Of a DNA stretch of 45,482 bases, positions 1 to 8,751 are shown in pieces. Origin of the DNA: an uncultured Eubacteriales bacterium (lineage in GTDB: Bacteria > Bacillota > Clostridia > Oscillospirales > Acutalibacteraceae). Location of the stretch: contig CAKVDR010000001.1 in the NCBI GenBank assembly GCA_934726435.1, positions 1 to 45,482 on the forward strand, given 5' to 3'. The notes under the pieces are model-generated. The model did no database searches. It was given only the letters and a program-made list of their open reading frames with translations, and was not told the origin of the DNA. The position numbers and the translations under genes are program-made. The first letter of the stretch is position 1; each line of letters begins with the position of its first letter.

Positions 1-993
1 TCTGAAAAGCCATTTATTTTTCAGCTTAACCGGTGGCGAATTTTTAAGCAAATCATCGCCGTTATCAACCGAGCATTTAAGCTCTTTGATAGTTCCTATT
101 TTTTCTTTAAAGACTTTTAATTCATCCTCCGGCACCCAACCGACCAAAATAAAACTGTCGCCGTATTTCGCAGCATAAGATTTAATTTCAAAATAGGTGC
201 TTAACTTCTCAATTTTCTTGTAAAATTGCATGCACTTAGCTTTTTGTTCGCTCCAAAATTTTGCTATTTCACTTTCAATAACTTCCAAATTGCGCTCAAG
301 AACATCAAGCTGAATTTTTATTTCTTTTGATCTATCACTTGGAGTTTTTTCACTCATGCGCATTTTGATTTCTCTGAATTGCATTTTTGAAAATATCCTG
401 TCGATTTCTTCCAAATCTTCGATTCTTGCAAAGTAAATGCCCCAAACATTTTCACCGTCGTTATCAAACTCGAAAAACATAAGGTCAAGGCCTCTTAATT
501 TGCTTTCTTGAGAAATCTTTTCAAATTGCGAGAAATTTTCCACAGGCATTCTTCCGAATCTTGCTTTTATGTATTCGCAAGATAAAACCTCGTCCATCGT
601 TTTGTCAAGTCCGTGGAAATGCTTTAATTTCTCAAATTCGTCGTTAAGATTCGTCATGTTCGTGTGAATTTCTCTTTTTTTGTCAACCAGTGCTTCAACT
701 TTCTCCGAAAAATAATTAACAAACTTGTCAATCTTACTCCTGCTCACATGAAAACCCGAAACATCGGCGCTTTCAACTTTTCCACCACACGAATATATGG
801 CGTTTTTGAGCTTTGCAAGAGGACCTGAAAAAGGATTTTCCTCAGTTATAGGAGAAAAATTCTCGGTGCTTGAATAAAAAGAGTAAACATTATCAGGCTG
901 AAAAACCCCGGATTCACCGCAGATGTTAACAAGTTCATCGAGCTTCTTAACAGGGCCTATAATGCTTACAAGATTCATTTTACATACAGCCAT
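1..993 (-). CDS. atpI: V/A-type ATP synthase subunit I, N-terminal part (cut by window edge)
   Basis: This is the first 331 residues of the membrane stator subunit of a V/A-type rotary ATPase; the reading frame runs off the left edge, so the C-terminal membrane domain is not visible. The protein opens MAVCKMNLVSIIGP, followed by a long, charged, helix-rich cytoplasmic region, as in the arm domain of subunit I (NtpI/AtpI). The family attaches the peripheral stalks to the membrane and, with the c-ring, forms the ion path. I chose the ATG at 993 because a GGCGGG ribosome-binding site lies about 9 bases upstream; an in-frame ATG at 1002 sits directly on that site. It begins about 20 bases after the subunit C gene, so the two are co-transcribed. 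The identification rests on position and overall character more than on a catalytic motif. Confidence 0.82.
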   Translation of the reverse strand, partial: MAVCKMNLVSIIGPVKKLDELVNICGESGVFQPDNVYSFYSSTENFSPITEENPFSGPLAKLKNAIYSCGGKVESADVSGFHVSRSKIDKFVNYFSEKVEALVDKKREIHTNMTNLNDEFEKLKHFHGLDKTMDEVLSCEYIKARFGRMPVENFSQFEKISQESKLRGLDLMFFEFDNDGENVWGIYFARIEDLEEIDRIFSKMQFREIKMRMSEKTPSDRSKEIKIQLDVLERNLEVIESEIAKFWSEQKAKCMQFYKKIEKLSTYFEIKSYAAKYGDSFILVGWVPEDELKVFKEKIGTIKELKCSVDNGDDLLKNSPPVKLKNKWLFR

Positions 994-1013
994 TTTTGGC
1001 ATCCCGCCTTTCT

Positions 1014-2051
1014 TTATACTATAAGCATTTTTCTGATTTCATCAGGAGAAAGTCTATATTTAATTCCTTCAATAATCGTGATTAAATTAAGAATTTCGGT
1101 TTCTTCAAGAAAAACATACGACATCAAAACTATCTGCGGCGAAATCGAAAATCTTATGTTGTGTTTGCACCAGTTAAACCTCATGTTTCTCGGCACTTTG
1201 TCGACTATATCAAGATTTTTTGAAAACCATTTTTTGCCCATCGGGGTGTTTTTCATGTCGATCATCATTTGCTTGTTGCTTGGCGTTTCAATGAAAGACA
1301 AAAGCCTTTCTTTGCTCAATGTTCCGCCGCTTATGAGGCAATTTAAAATGTATTCATCCGAAAGCTTATAAAACTTTTTCATCCTTGTAATTTTAACAAG
1401 GTTGTTAAGATCAATATAAAGACTAAAAAAATCTTTAAGCTGCTTTTTCGCAGGATTTTTCACATATTTATCAATAATCCCAAAAATAACCTCATAAAGA
1501 TAACTGTGAAGGGCAGTTTCAATTCCTGTGATATCAAGTCTGCCGCCTTTTTTCGGTTTAAACGGGGCTAAAATCTCGTAATAGTGAGAATTCTTAACGC
1601 ACCGCAAAAGGTCATCAAAACTTTCGCATGAAGGAAGAGATTTTAAATCAACCTTCGTGTGACCGTAGAAAAAATCAGGGATAATAAACCTGTATCCTCC
1701 GGGCTTCTCGGCCGAAATAAGCATTATCGTGTGCATAAACTGCTCAACTTCAGCTCTTGAAACAAAATAATCGCAAAAATGCTCACCAACCGAAAGGTCA
1801 TACCTTCCAAGGGTTTCAAAGTCTATGAAAAGCTTGAGTTTCAACCTGTCTTCAAGGTCGCTCCTATGAACGCTGTTTTCGTTTATATCTTTAAGCACTT
1901 CGCCGTAAAGAGTTTTCTTTTTAAGATAAGAAGCCAAATCAGGAATGTTCCTGCATGCAAGAAGCTCCTCGTAATTTTTCTTCGAAATTCTTTTCCCATA
2001 CATTGCGCGTGCCTTTGAAAGCACAGCATTCGAAGCGTAAGAAATTATCAT
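1014..2051 (-). CDS. atpC: V/A-type ATP synthase subunit C
   Basis: This encodes the 345-residue central-stalk socket subunit (V0 subunit d/AC39 family), which sits on the membrane rotor ring and couples it to the central shaft. The start is typical of the family: SYASNAVLSKARAMYGK, with the conserved N-terminal helix that leads into repeated helical bundles. No signal peptide or membrane segment is visible, which fits a soluble all-helical protein. It lies between the stalk-like gene at 2091-2402 and subunit I, the order expected in clostridial V/A-ATPase operons. The remaining subunits should lie beyond the left edge of the window. Such enzymes in anaerobes may pump H+ or Na+; the sequence here does not decide which. 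Confidence 0.88.
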   Translation of the reverse strand: MIISYASNAVLSKARAMYGKRISKKNYEELLACRNIPDLASYLKKKTLYGEVLKDINENSVHRSDLEDRLKLKLFIDFETLGRYDLSVGEHFCDYFVSRAEVEQFMHTIMLISAEKPGGYRFIIPDFFYGHTKVDLKSLPSCESFDDLLRCVKNSHYYEILAPFKPKKGGRLDITGIETALHSYLYEVIFGIIDKYVKNPAKKQLKDFFSLYIDLNNLVKITRMKKFYKLSDEYILNCLISGGTLSKERLLSFIETPSNKQMMIDMKNTPMGKKWFSKNLDIVDKVPRNMRFNWCKHNIRFSISPQIVLMSYVFLEETEILNLITIIEGIKYRLSPDEIRKMLIV

Positions 2052-2090
2052 TTCATTTCACCACCGTTCCCAAAGTTATTTAAAAAAATT

Positions 2091-2402
2091 TTATTCCTCA
2101 ATAACTCTTTTTACTATGCTTTCAGCCCAAGCTTCCTTGTTTTTGCGGTAAATTTCTTCTATTCTTTCAATTTTCTTTCTGTTAACGCCCTCAATGGCAG
2201 AAAGCTTTATGCATGCCTTTATTTTTTCATCTTTTTCAATCTCTTTTATGTCTCCTTCGGCACGCTTGAGATACTCTGCCCGCCTTTTTTCTTTGAGGTC
2301 GCTTATTTTCTGCTCAAGGTCAATTTGCAATTCTTTTTCTTTGATTGCATTTTCACGAGTTTGCTTGTCAAGCTCGATTATTTTGCCTATCATGTCCTCC
2401 AT
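2091..2402 (-). CDS. V/A-type ATPase peripheral-stalk subunit (G/H-like)
   Basis: This is a 103-residue, highly charged protein (rich in E, K, R and I) with no predicted membrane segment. The first 60 or so residues have the heptad-like pattern of a long coiled coil (EKELQIDLEQKISDLKEK), followed by a short helical tail. Small coiled-coil proteins at the head of V/A-ATPase operons are the G/H-type peripheral-stalk subunits that pair with subunit E to hold the catalytic head still. It starts at an ATG with a perfect GGAGG 7 bases upstream and a promoter just beyond. It is the first gene of the operon, followed by subunits C and I. Coiled coils align poorly, so the assignment depends on length and neighbours. 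Confidence 0.7.
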   Translation of the reverse strand: MEDMIGKIIELDKQTRENAIKEKELQIDLEQKISDLKEKRRAEYLKRAEGDIKEIEKDEKIKACIKLSAIEGVNRKKIERIEEIYRKNKEAWAESIVKRVIEE

Positions 2403-2436
2403 GGCATAACCTCCTTTTTTAGTATTTTACATTAGC

Positions 2437-2464
2437 ATTATGATACAAATATTTAAAAAGTCAA
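2437..2464 (-). promoter_or_regulatory. Promoter of the V/A-ATPase operon
   Basis: On the minus strand TTGACT and CATAAT are separated by 16 bases, about 35 bases before the first stalk-subunit start. It is divergent from the pyrH promoter. This is a motif match only. Confidence 0.5.
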
Positions 2465-2513
2465 TAACTAATCAAAAAAATCTTAAAATTTTTTAGGAAA
2501 TGTATTTTAGGTA

Positions 2514-2542
2514 TTTACATAAAACGTTAATTAAGATAAAAT
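2514..2542 (+). promoter_or_regulatory. Promoter of the pyrH-polC gene run
   Basis: TTTACA and TAAAAT are separated by exactly 17 bases, about 65 bases upstream of the pyrH TTG start. No strong terminator was seen in the run downstream, so this may drive much of the pyrH-frr-uppS-cdsA-dxr-rseP-ispG-polC cluster. Confidence 0.6.
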
Positions 2543-2605
2543 ATCTTTTAAGCTATGTTTAGTTTTTATCAACTTAAATCCAGTAAATTCGGGAGTGATT
2601 TTGTT

Positions 2606-3316
2606 TTGGAAAAACCTTACAAAAGAATACTTTTAAAATTAAGCGGTGAATCGCTTGCAGGCCCAAAAGGCTTTGGAATAGACTTCGAAGAAACCATGAA
2701 AATTGCGAAAACTTTAAAGGAGCTTGCTTCGAAAGGAATAGAAGTTTCAGTGGTTGTTGGCGGAGGAAACTTCTGGAGAGGCCGCAGCAATTCTGAGATG
2801 GACAGAGTCAAAGCTGACCACATAGGCATGATGGCAACAATGATGAACGCCACCGCGCTTTCAGATTGCATTAATCAAGCAGGGGCAAAAAGCATCGTTC
2901 TTTCGGCCGTGCCTTTCCCGCAAGTTGGCAAGCACTACAGCCCAGAAAGAGCTGACAAACACCTCAAAAAAGGCGAAATTGTTATCTTTGGCTATGGAAC
3001 AGGCAATGCATTTTTCTCAACTGACACTGCTTCATCGCTAAGAGCCGCAGAAATCAAAGCGGAAGTGATCTTAAAAGCAGCCGCAAATGTAAACGGCGTT
3101 TACGACAGCGACCCGAACAAAAACCCAAACGCAAAAAGATACAAGACCCTTACATTTGACGAAATGCTTGCGAAAAACCTCAAAGTAATCGATGGTTCCG
3201 CCGCTGCAATGTGCAGAGATAACGGAATTTCATTCTTGATTTTCAACATGAATCCGCTTGAAAACATAGTGAATATTCTAGAAAATCCTTCCATGGGCAC
3301 TTTGGTCACACCATAA
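2606..3316 (+). CDS. pyrH: UMP kinase
   Basis: Uridylate kinase phosphorylates UMP to UDP with ATP in pyrimidine nucleotide synthesis. It is a hexameric cytoplasmic enzyme of the amino-acid-kinase fold. The family start KRILLKLSGESLAG, the nucleotide loop VVGGGNFWRGR and the uridine-binding GTGNAFFSTDTA region are all present. I place the start at the TTG at 2606, giving 236 residues, because GGGAG lies about 10 bases upstream and the conserved N terminus begins right after it. The reading frame is open back to an ATG at 2555, but those extra 17 residues are not family-like. It heads a run with frr, as in most bacteria, but rpsB and tsf are not beside it here; the V/A-ATPase operon occupies the upstream side. 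Confidence 0.93.
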   Translation: MEKPYKRILLKLSGESLAGPKGFGIDFEETMKIAKTLKELASKGIEVSVVVGGGNFWRGRSNSEMDRVKADHIGMMATMMNATALSDCINQAGAKSIVLSAVPFPQVGKHYSPERADKHLKKGEIVIFGYGTGNAFFSTDTASSLRAAEIKAEVILKAAANVNGVYDSDPNKNPNAKRYKTLTFDEMLAKNLKVIDGSAAAMCRDNGISFLIFNMNPLENIVNILENPSMGTLVTP

Positions 3317-3343
3317 AATATTAAGAAAGAAAGGTAACTGATT

Positions 3344-3898
3344 ATGAACACAATTCTTGAAAACGCAAAAGAAAAAATGAAAGCAGCTATCGAGCATTTA
3401 AAAGAAGAATACACCGCAATTCGCGCAGGAAGAGCAAACCCAGCAGTTCTTGACAAAGTAACCGTTGATTACTACGGTTCACCAACTCCGATAAATCAAG
3501 TTGCAGCAGTTTCAGTAACCGAAGCAAGAGTAATTTTAATTCAGCCTTGGGATGCTTCGATTCTCAGCGGAATTGAGAAAGCAATTCAAAAATCAGATAT
3601 CGGCATTAACCCGCAAAACGACGGCAAAAATATTAGGCTCATTTTCCCGCAACTCACCGAAGACAGAAGGAAAGAAATCGTGAAAGAGATTTCAAAAATT
3701 GCCGAAGATGCAAAAGTTTCAATCAGAAATATCCGCCGTGATTGCATGGATAAAATCAAAAACCTCAAAAAGACTTCAGAAATCACTGAAGATGACATGA
3801 AAAAAGCCGAAAAGAAAGTTCAAACTTTCACCGATGATTCTTGCGCAGAAATCGAAAAACTTTGTAGCGCAAAAACAACCCAAACAATGGAAATTTAG
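3344..3898 (+). CDS. frr: Ribosome recycling factor
   Basis: This 184-residue protein, together with EF-G, splits the post-termination ribosome so that subunits can be reused. Its length is the family norm (about 185). Recognisable blocks are the N-terminal helix ending in EYTAIRAGRANPAVLDKVTVDYYG, the domain II strands around TPINQVAAVSVTEAR, and the C-terminal three-helix-bundle motif LTEDRRKEIVKEI. It starts at an ATG after a GAAAGG site, 27 bases behind pyrH, and uppS follows 21 bases later. The pyrH-frr-uppS-cdsA-dxr order is standard in Firmicutes and supports co-transcription. Confidence 0.96.
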   Translation: MNTILENAKEKMKAAIEHLKEEYTAIRAGRANPAVLDKVTVDYYGSPTPINQVAAVSVTEARVILIQPWDASILSGIEKAIQKSDIGINPQNDGKNIRLIFPQLTEDRRKEIVKEISKIAEDAKVSIRNIRRDCMDKIKNLKKTSEITEDDMKKAEKKVQTFTDDSCAEIEKLCSAKTTQTMEI

Positions 3899-3919
3899 TC
3901 AAAATTCGAGGAATTTAAA

Positions 3920-4633
3920 ATGGAATCCAATAATACCCTTCCGGTTCACATAGGAATAATAATGGACGGCAACAGAAGGTGGGCTAAAAACCACTTTCTG
4001 CCAACTCTTCAAGGTCATTCCAAAGGCGCCGAAGTCTTCAAAAAAATTGCCATTCACTGCAATGAAATCGGGATTAAATACTTGACTGTTTATGCTTTTT
4101 CAACAGAAAATTGGAAACGCTCCGAAGAGGAAGTTTCTTACCTCATGCGCCTTTTTGGGAGCTATCTCAAAGACGTTATAAACGAAAAACTCGGCAAAGA
4201 AAACATAAAAATAAAATTCATCGGCGCTATTTCAAAACTGCCCGAAAAAATAAGAAAATTAATAGCCGAGGCTGAAGAAAAATCTTCGCAAAACACCGGC
4301 CTTAGCCTAAACATTGCTGTGAATTACGGCGGCAGGGAAGAAATAACAAACGCCGCTAAAATGTTAGCAAAAGAAGTTAAAGAAGGCAAAATAACCCCCG
4401 AAGAAATAACCGAGAAATACCTTGAAACCAAGCTTTACACTGCCTCCCAGCCCGATGTTGACCTCATAATAAGAACGGCAAATGAGCAAAGAACCTCGAA
4501 CTTTATGATATGGAAATCAGCTTATGCTGAGCTTTATTTCACGCCGATTTTGTGGCCTGATTTTAATGAAAAGGAATTGGAAAAAGCCCTAAAAGAATTT
4601 TCCGGGCGAACAAGACGCTTTGGAGGTGCTTAA
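3920..4633 (+). CDS. uppS: Undecaprenyl diphosphate synthase (cis-prenyltransferase)
   Basis: This makes C55 undecaprenyl diphosphate from farnesyl and isopentenyl diphosphates, supplying the lipid carrier for peptidoglycan and other wall polymers. The 237-residue length is typical. The catalytic Asp lies in HIGIIMDGNRRWAK near residue 16. YAFSTENWKR and the C-terminal DLIIRTANEQRTSNFMIW-like block, normally RTSGE(Q)RLSNF, are present. In the latter the usual Gly after RT is replaced, giving RTANEQRTSNF, a small departure from consensus. The ribosome-binding site is GAGGAA. The dxr and ispG genes in the same run feed its isoprenoid substrate, so cluster and function agree. Confidence 0.95.
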   Translation: MESNNTLPVHIGIIMDGNRRWAKNHFLPTLQGHSKGAEVFKKIAIHCNEIGIKYLTVYAFSTENWKRSEEEVSYLMRLFGSYLKDVINEKLGKENIKIKFIGAISKLPEKIRKLIAEAEEKSSQNTGLSLNIAVNYGGREEITNAAKMLAKEVKEGKITPEEITEKYLETKLYTASQPDVDLIIRTANEQRTSNFMIWKSAYAELYFTPILWPDFNEKELEKALKEFSGRTRRFGGA

Positions 4634-4635
4634 TT

Positions 4636-5454
4636 TTGGCAACCAGAATAGCTTCCGGCTTGATTGGCGGGTTTTTAACGCTCGTCATCTTGCTTTTTAA
4701 TCAAAATTGCTTGTGGCTTATCAACCTGGTGACTGCAATTATTTCTTTCCTAGCAATGAGGGAAATTTTCGCGGTTTCCGGGATTGATAAGCTACGCATT
4801 TTAACGATTCCAACAAGCATTTTCGTTACTATTCTGCCGCTTTTCGGGTTTTCTGCCATTTGGGAACTTGGTTTTTATTTTTACAATCTGATCATGTTTT
4901 CTTCAATGATTCTAAATAAATCCGTCAAACTCCGTGATGTTTGCACTGTTTACAGCATGGCGCTACTAATTTCTTACTCGCTTTTCAAAATAGTAGACCT
5001 CAGAAACACGAGCTCTGAGTTCGGCAGTTTTTACGTCTTTTTAGCGCTTTGCATCGCTTGGATGTCCGACACTGGTGCGTATTTTAGCGGTAAATTTTTC
5101 GGCAAAAGCAAACTTTGCCCCGAAATAAGCCCTAAAAAAACTTTCGAAGGTTTCATCGGCGGAATTGCATTCTGCCTGTTTTGTGTTATTTTAATAGCTT
5201 TAGTTTTCAACAGTTATGTCTTCCCGCAGAAACAGCATATAAACTACATTTTGGTCACTATTTTAGGTCTTATCGGTTCGCTGATTTCCTCGCTTGGTGA
5301 CCTTTGTTTTTCTGTTTTCAAAAGAAAATGCGGCGTCAAAGATTTCGGGAACTTAATGCCCGGGCACGGAGGAGTCCTCGATAGATTCGACAGCGTAATT
5401 TTCGTGGTTCCTTACGTTTATTTATTTTTGAAATTCATACCTATTATACGTTAA
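4636..5454 (+). CDS. cdsA: Phosphatidate cytidylyltransferase (CDP-diacylglycerol synthase)
   Basis: This membrane enzyme condenses phosphatidate with CTP to give CDP-diacylglycerol, the branch point for acidic and zwitterionic phospholipids. The protein has 272 residues and about eight hydrophobic segments. The C-terminal signature is clear: SDTGAYFSGKFFGKSKL, then SPKKTFEG, SLGDLCFSVFKR and the end block KDFGNLMPGHGGVLDRFDS, which holds the metal and CTP-binding acidic residues. The start is a TTG at 4636, two bases after the uppS stop and 9 bases after GGAGGTG, which lies in the end of uppS; this is translational coupling. The gene follows uppS and precedes dxr, the usual order. Confidence 0.95.
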   Translation: MATRIASGLIGGFLTLVILLFNQNCLWLINLVTAIISFLAMREIFAVSGIDKLRILTIPTSIFVTILPLFGFSAIWELGFYFYNLIMFSSMILNKSVKLRDVCTVYSMALLISYSLFKIVDLRNTSSEFGSFYVFLALCIAWMSDTGAYFSGKFFGKSKLCPEISPKKTFEGFIGGIAFCLFCVILIALVFNSYVFPQKQHINYILVTILGLIGSLISSLGDLCFSVFKRKCGVKDFGNLMPGHGGVLDRFDSVIFVVPYVYLFLKFIPIIR

Positions 5455-5467
5455 AAGAGTGATTAAA

Positions 5468-6625
5468 TTGGAAAAAAATATTTCTGTTTTGGGTTCAACG
5501 GGTTCAATCGGAACCCAAACTTTGGAAGTAGCAAAAGAGCTTGGAATAAAAGTTCACGCACTGACTGCAAATGAAAACATAGACTTGCTTGAAGAGCAAA
5601 TCAGAATTTTTAGGCCCGAAATTGCAGCAGTTGCAAACGAAGAAAAAGCAAAAGTTCTTAAAGAAAAAGTGAAAGATACCTCGACCAAAATCCTGGCCGG
5701 GGAAGAAGGAATCTGCCAGGCAGCAACCGCTAAAAATGCAGAAACCGTCGTGGCGGCTCTTTGCGGTATTTCCGGTCTTGTACCAACAAGCGAGGCTATT
5801 AAATCGGGCAAAAATATAGCCCTTGCGAACAAAGAAGTTTTGGTAACCGGCGGGAAAATAATCAAAAAAATGGCAAAAGAAAAAGGTGTTCCTTTGCTCC
5901 CGGTTGACAGCGAGCACAGCGCAATTTTCCAGTGTTTGCAGGGCGTTAGAAATAAAAATGATCTTAAAAAACTTATTTTAACTGCTTCAGGCGGGCCATT
6001 TTTCGGCAAAACCAAAAATGAACTTGAAAAAGTCACGCTTAAGCAAGCGCTTAATCACCCGAGCTGGAGCATGGGCAAAAAAATAAGCATTGATTCCGCA
6101 ACCATGATGAACAAAGGCTTTGAAATAATCGAAGCTGCACACCTTTTTGACGTCAGCACTGATGATATCGATGTGATTATCCACAGGCAAAGCGTGGTTC
6201 ACTCGATGATCGAGCTCAAAGATGGTTCGGTGATTGCGCAAATGGCTGTTCCAAGCATGAAACTCCCCATCCAATACGCTCTTACTTTTCCACACCATGA
6301 GCCTTGCGCTGTTGAAAGCCTTAACCTTTCGAAATTCAAAGAATTAACTTTCTTTGAGCCAGATTATGAGACTTTTGAATCTATAAACCTTTGCAAAAAA
6401 GCTTTTGAAGAAGACTTGTGCGTAGTTTTAAACGCTGCAAATGAAAAAGCAGTTGAGTTATTTTTGAAAGAAAAAATTGAATTTTTAGACATAATAAAAC
6501 TCATAAAAGAAGCTCTTGAAGAGTTCAAAAACGCCGACAAACCCACCACAATAAGCGAAATTATCGAACTTGACAAAAAAGTTAAAGCGCAAACTGAAAT
6601 AAAAGCTAAAAAATTAAGAAAGTGA
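5468..6625 (+). CDS. dxr: 1-deoxy-D-xylulose 5-phosphate reductoisomerase
   Basis: This catalyses the NADPH-dependent rearrangement and reduction of DXP to 2-C-methyl-D-erythritol 4-phosphate, the committed step of the MEP isoprenoid route. It has the N-terminal nucleotide-binding loop VLGSTGSIGTQTLE, ALANKEVLVTGG, LPVDSEHSAIFQCLQG and the catalytic-loop region LTASGGPFFG. NHPSWSMGKKISIDSATMMNKGFE follows, and the flexible loop reads IHRQSVVHSM, where most bacteria have IHPQS. I prefer the TTG at 5468, 9 bases after AGAGTGA, giving about 385 residues; a GTG three codons upstream is also possible but overlaps the ribosome-binding site. Together with ispG it shows that this organism uses the MEP pathway. 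Confidence 0.95.
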   Translation: MEKNISVLGSTGSIGTQTLEVAKELGIKVHALTANENIDLLEEQIRIFRPEIAAVANEEKAKVLKEKVKDTSTKILAGEEGICQAATAKNAETVVAALCGISGLVPTSEAIKSGKNIALANKEVLVTGGKIIKKMAKEKGVPLLPVDSEHSAIFQCLQGVRNKNDLKKLILTASGGPFFGKTKNELEKVTLKQALNHPSWSMGKKISIDSATMMNKGFEIIEAAHLFDVSTDDIDVIIHRQSVVHSMIELKDGSVIAQMAVPSMKLPIQYALTFPHHEPCAVESLNLSKFKELTFFEPDYETFESINLCKKAFEEDLCVVLNAANEKAVELFLKEKIEFLDIIKLIKEALEEFKNADKPTTISEIIELDKKVKAQTEIKAKKLRK

Positions 6626-6636
6626 GGCAAGTTTAA

Positions 6637-7695
6637 ATGAACATACTTTTGGTATTAATAGGAATTTTACTCTTTGAGATATTAATAATTTCTCATGAAT
6701 GGGGCCATTTCATCACGGCAAAAACTTTCGGCGTAAAAGTCAATGAATTCGCGCTTGGAATGGGGCCTAAAATATTTTCGGTTCAAAAGGGCGAAACTAA
6801 TTTTTCAATCAGAATTTTACCTTTCGGCGGTTTTTGCGCCATGGAAGGCGAAGACGAAACGAGCAATAATCCTCGTGCGTTTAACAACATTAAACCTTGG
6901 AAAAGAATGATTGTTCTTGCGGCCGGCGCAACAATGAACTTAATCTTTGGTTTTATTTTAACACTCATCATGATGGCGCAAAGCAGTAGTTTTATTTCTA
7001 ACACCGTTTCAGGTTTTGCAGAAAACGCGGCTTCTCAAGCTTGCGGGCTTCAAGCAGGTGACGAAATTCTTAAAGTCAACGGCACGCACGTTTTTACTTC
7101 AAAAGATATCAGCTTTGCAATTTTAACATCAGAAAAAAACTCCTTTGATTTCAAAGTTAGAAGAAACGGCGAAAAAACAGAACTTAAAAATATTGAATTT
7201 GAAACAGTCGAAAAAGAAGACGGTACCAAATCAATTAAAATTGACTTTAAACTTGATAAAATCCCAAAAAGTTTTTTCACGGTGATTAAAGAAGCATTTT
7301 TAGACATAATTTCAACCGTTCAAATCACATGGCTAAGCCTTATTGGAATAATCACAGGTAAATTTGGCTTAAAAGAAGTGACCGGGCCTGTAGGAATGGT
7401 TTCGATGATAGGAACTGCAACTTCAAAAGGACTAGAAGTGAGCCTTTGGGCAGCAATTAACAACATGGTTTCAGTCGTTGCATTAATAGCCCTAAACCTC
7501 GGTATAATGAACCTTCTTCCACTTCCTGCGCTTGATGGCGGAAGAATTGTATTTGCACTCTTTGAACAATTAACAGGCAAAAAAATAAGCGAAAAATACG
7601 AAGGATTAGTCCACACAATAGGTTTTATACTACTCATGATATTTATAGCTTTAATAACTTTCCATGACATAACACGTCTATTTAAACGAGGATGA
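6637..7695 (+). CDS. rseP: Site-2 intramembrane zinc protease RseP/RasP
   Basis: This is a 352-residue membrane metalloprotease that cleaves transmembrane substrates, classically anti-sigma factors and signal-peptide remnants. The zinc site HEWGH lies near residue 22 inside the first membrane helix. The third metal ligand is in the NLLPLPALDGGR block near residue 290. One PDZ domain lies in the middle (GLQAGDEILKVNG, about residues 125-200), and further membrane helices precede the C terminus. It is smaller than E. coli RseP, which has two PDZ domains, and resembles the Firmicutes RasP form. The start is an ATG with GTGAGG upstream. Given the many secreted proteins in this window, a role in clearing signal peptides is plausible but inferred. 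Confidence 0.93.
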   Translation: MNILLVLIGILLFEILIISHEWGHFITAKTFGVKVNEFALGMGPKIFSVQKGETNFSIRILPFGGFCAMEGEDETSNNPRAFNNIKPWKRMIVLAAGATMNLIFGFILTLIMMAQSSSFISNTVSGFAENAASQACGLQAGDEILKVNGTHVFTSKDISFAILTSEKNSFDFKVRRNGEKTELKNIEFETVEKEDGTKSIKIDFKLDKIPKSFFTVIKEAFLDIISTVQITWLSLIGIITGKFGLKEVTGPVGMVSMIGTATSKGLEVSLWAAINNMVSVVALIALNLGIMNLLPLPALDGGRIVFALFEQLTGKKISEKYEGLVHTIGFILLMIFIALITFHDITRLFKRG

Positions 7696-7697
7696 AA

Positions 7698-8750
7698 ATG
7701 AGAAGAAAATCAAAAGAAGTAAAAATAGGAAAAATAAAAATCGGCGGTGAAAACCCCATCGCCGTGCAATCAATGCTCAGCATTCCATCATATGACATCG
7801 AAAAAAGCATCCTGCAAGCTAAACGCCTTAAAGCCGCAGGGTGCGATATATTGAGAATTGCAATTCCGGATTTAAACGCAGTGAAATTAATCGGTGAAAT
7901 TAAAGAAAACGTTGATATTCCGCTGGTTGCTGACATTCATTTCGACTACAAGCTCGCCGTTGAATCCGCTCATGCGGGAATTGACAAAATAAGGATAAAC
8001 CCAGGGAACATCCCTAAAAATCACATGAAAGAAATCACAAAAGCTTGCCGCGAAAGAAATATTCCCATCAGGGTGGGCGTTAATGCGGGTTCGCTCGAAA
8101 AATATCTCGTCAAAAACGAAAACCGCGCAGAAGCCATGGTTAAAAGCGCTATGGATAACATAAAAATCCTTGAAAGCCTTGATTTTAATGACATCGTGGT
8201 TTCGCTTAAATCTTCGGACGTTAAAACCTGTACGGATGCTTACAAAATCATGGCTGAAAAATGCGATTATCCTCTTCATTTGGGCATAACCGAAACAGGC
8301 ACTAAACACATGGGTACGATTAAATCCGCCATAGGAATCGGCTCACTTCTGCTTGATGGAATAGGCGACACGATAAGGGTTTCGCTCACAGAAGACCCGG
8401 TCGAAGAAGTAAAATGCGGCATTGATATTCTTAAATCTCTGGGCCTTAGAAAGGGAATAAGTTTTGTTTCCTGCCCAACTTGCGGAAGAACCCGCATAGA
8501 CCTGATTAAACTTGCAAAAGAGGCCGAAAAAGCCCTTGAAAATAACAAAAGCAATCTGAAAATTGCCATAATGGGCTGCGTGGTTAACGGCCCAGGTGAA
8601 GCAAAAGACGCCGACATCGGAATTGCAGGAGCAGACGGAATGGGAGTTATATTCAAAAAAGGCAAGGTTATTAAAACCGTTAAAGAAGAAGATTTGCTCA
8701 GCGAGCTTATCTTTGAAGTAAACCAATTAACCCAAAAAGGAATGCATTAA
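7698..8750 (+). CDS. ispG: 4-hydroxy-3-methylbut-2-enyl diphosphate synthase (IspG/GcpE)
   Basis: This converts MEcPP to HMBPP, the penultimate MEP-pathway step, using a [4Fe-4S] cluster. The TIM-barrel half contains NPIAVQSML, IPLVADIHFDY and IRINPGNI. The cluster domain has CPTCGRTRIDL and MGCVVNGPGEAKDADIG, supplying the three cysteines and the Glu ligand. The length of about 350 is normal for the short bacterial form. GAGG at 7688-7691 directly abuts the first ATG (7692), so the ATG at 7698 is the likelier start. The ribosome-binding site lies inside the end of rseP, which implies coupling. No fldA or other dedicated electron donor is adjacent; the ferredoxin at 17.1 kb could serve. Confidence 0.94.
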   Translation: MRRKSKEVKIGKIKIGGENPIAVQSMLSIPSYDIEKSILQAKRLKAAGCDILRIAIPDLNAVKLIGEIKENVDIPLVADIHFDYKLAVESAHAGIDKIRINPGNIPKNHMKEITKACRERNIPIRVGVNAGSLEKYLVKNENRAEAMVKSAMDNIKILESLDFNDIVVSLKSSDVKTCTDAYKIMAEKCDYPLHLGITETGTKHMGTIKSAIGIGSLLLDGIGDTIRVSLTEDPVEEVKCGIDILKSLGLRKGISFVSCPTCGRTRIDLIKLAKEAEKALENNKSNLKIAIMGCVVNGPGEAKDADIGIAGADGMGVIFKKGKVIKTVKEEDLLSELIFEVNQLTQKGMH

Positions 8751-8751
8751 A

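Noticed and set aside
5468..6625. Dxr with R in place of P in the IHPQS loop as a loss-of-function sign
   Set aside because: IHR-type loops occur in clostridial enzymes as far as I recall, and all other active-site blocks are intact.
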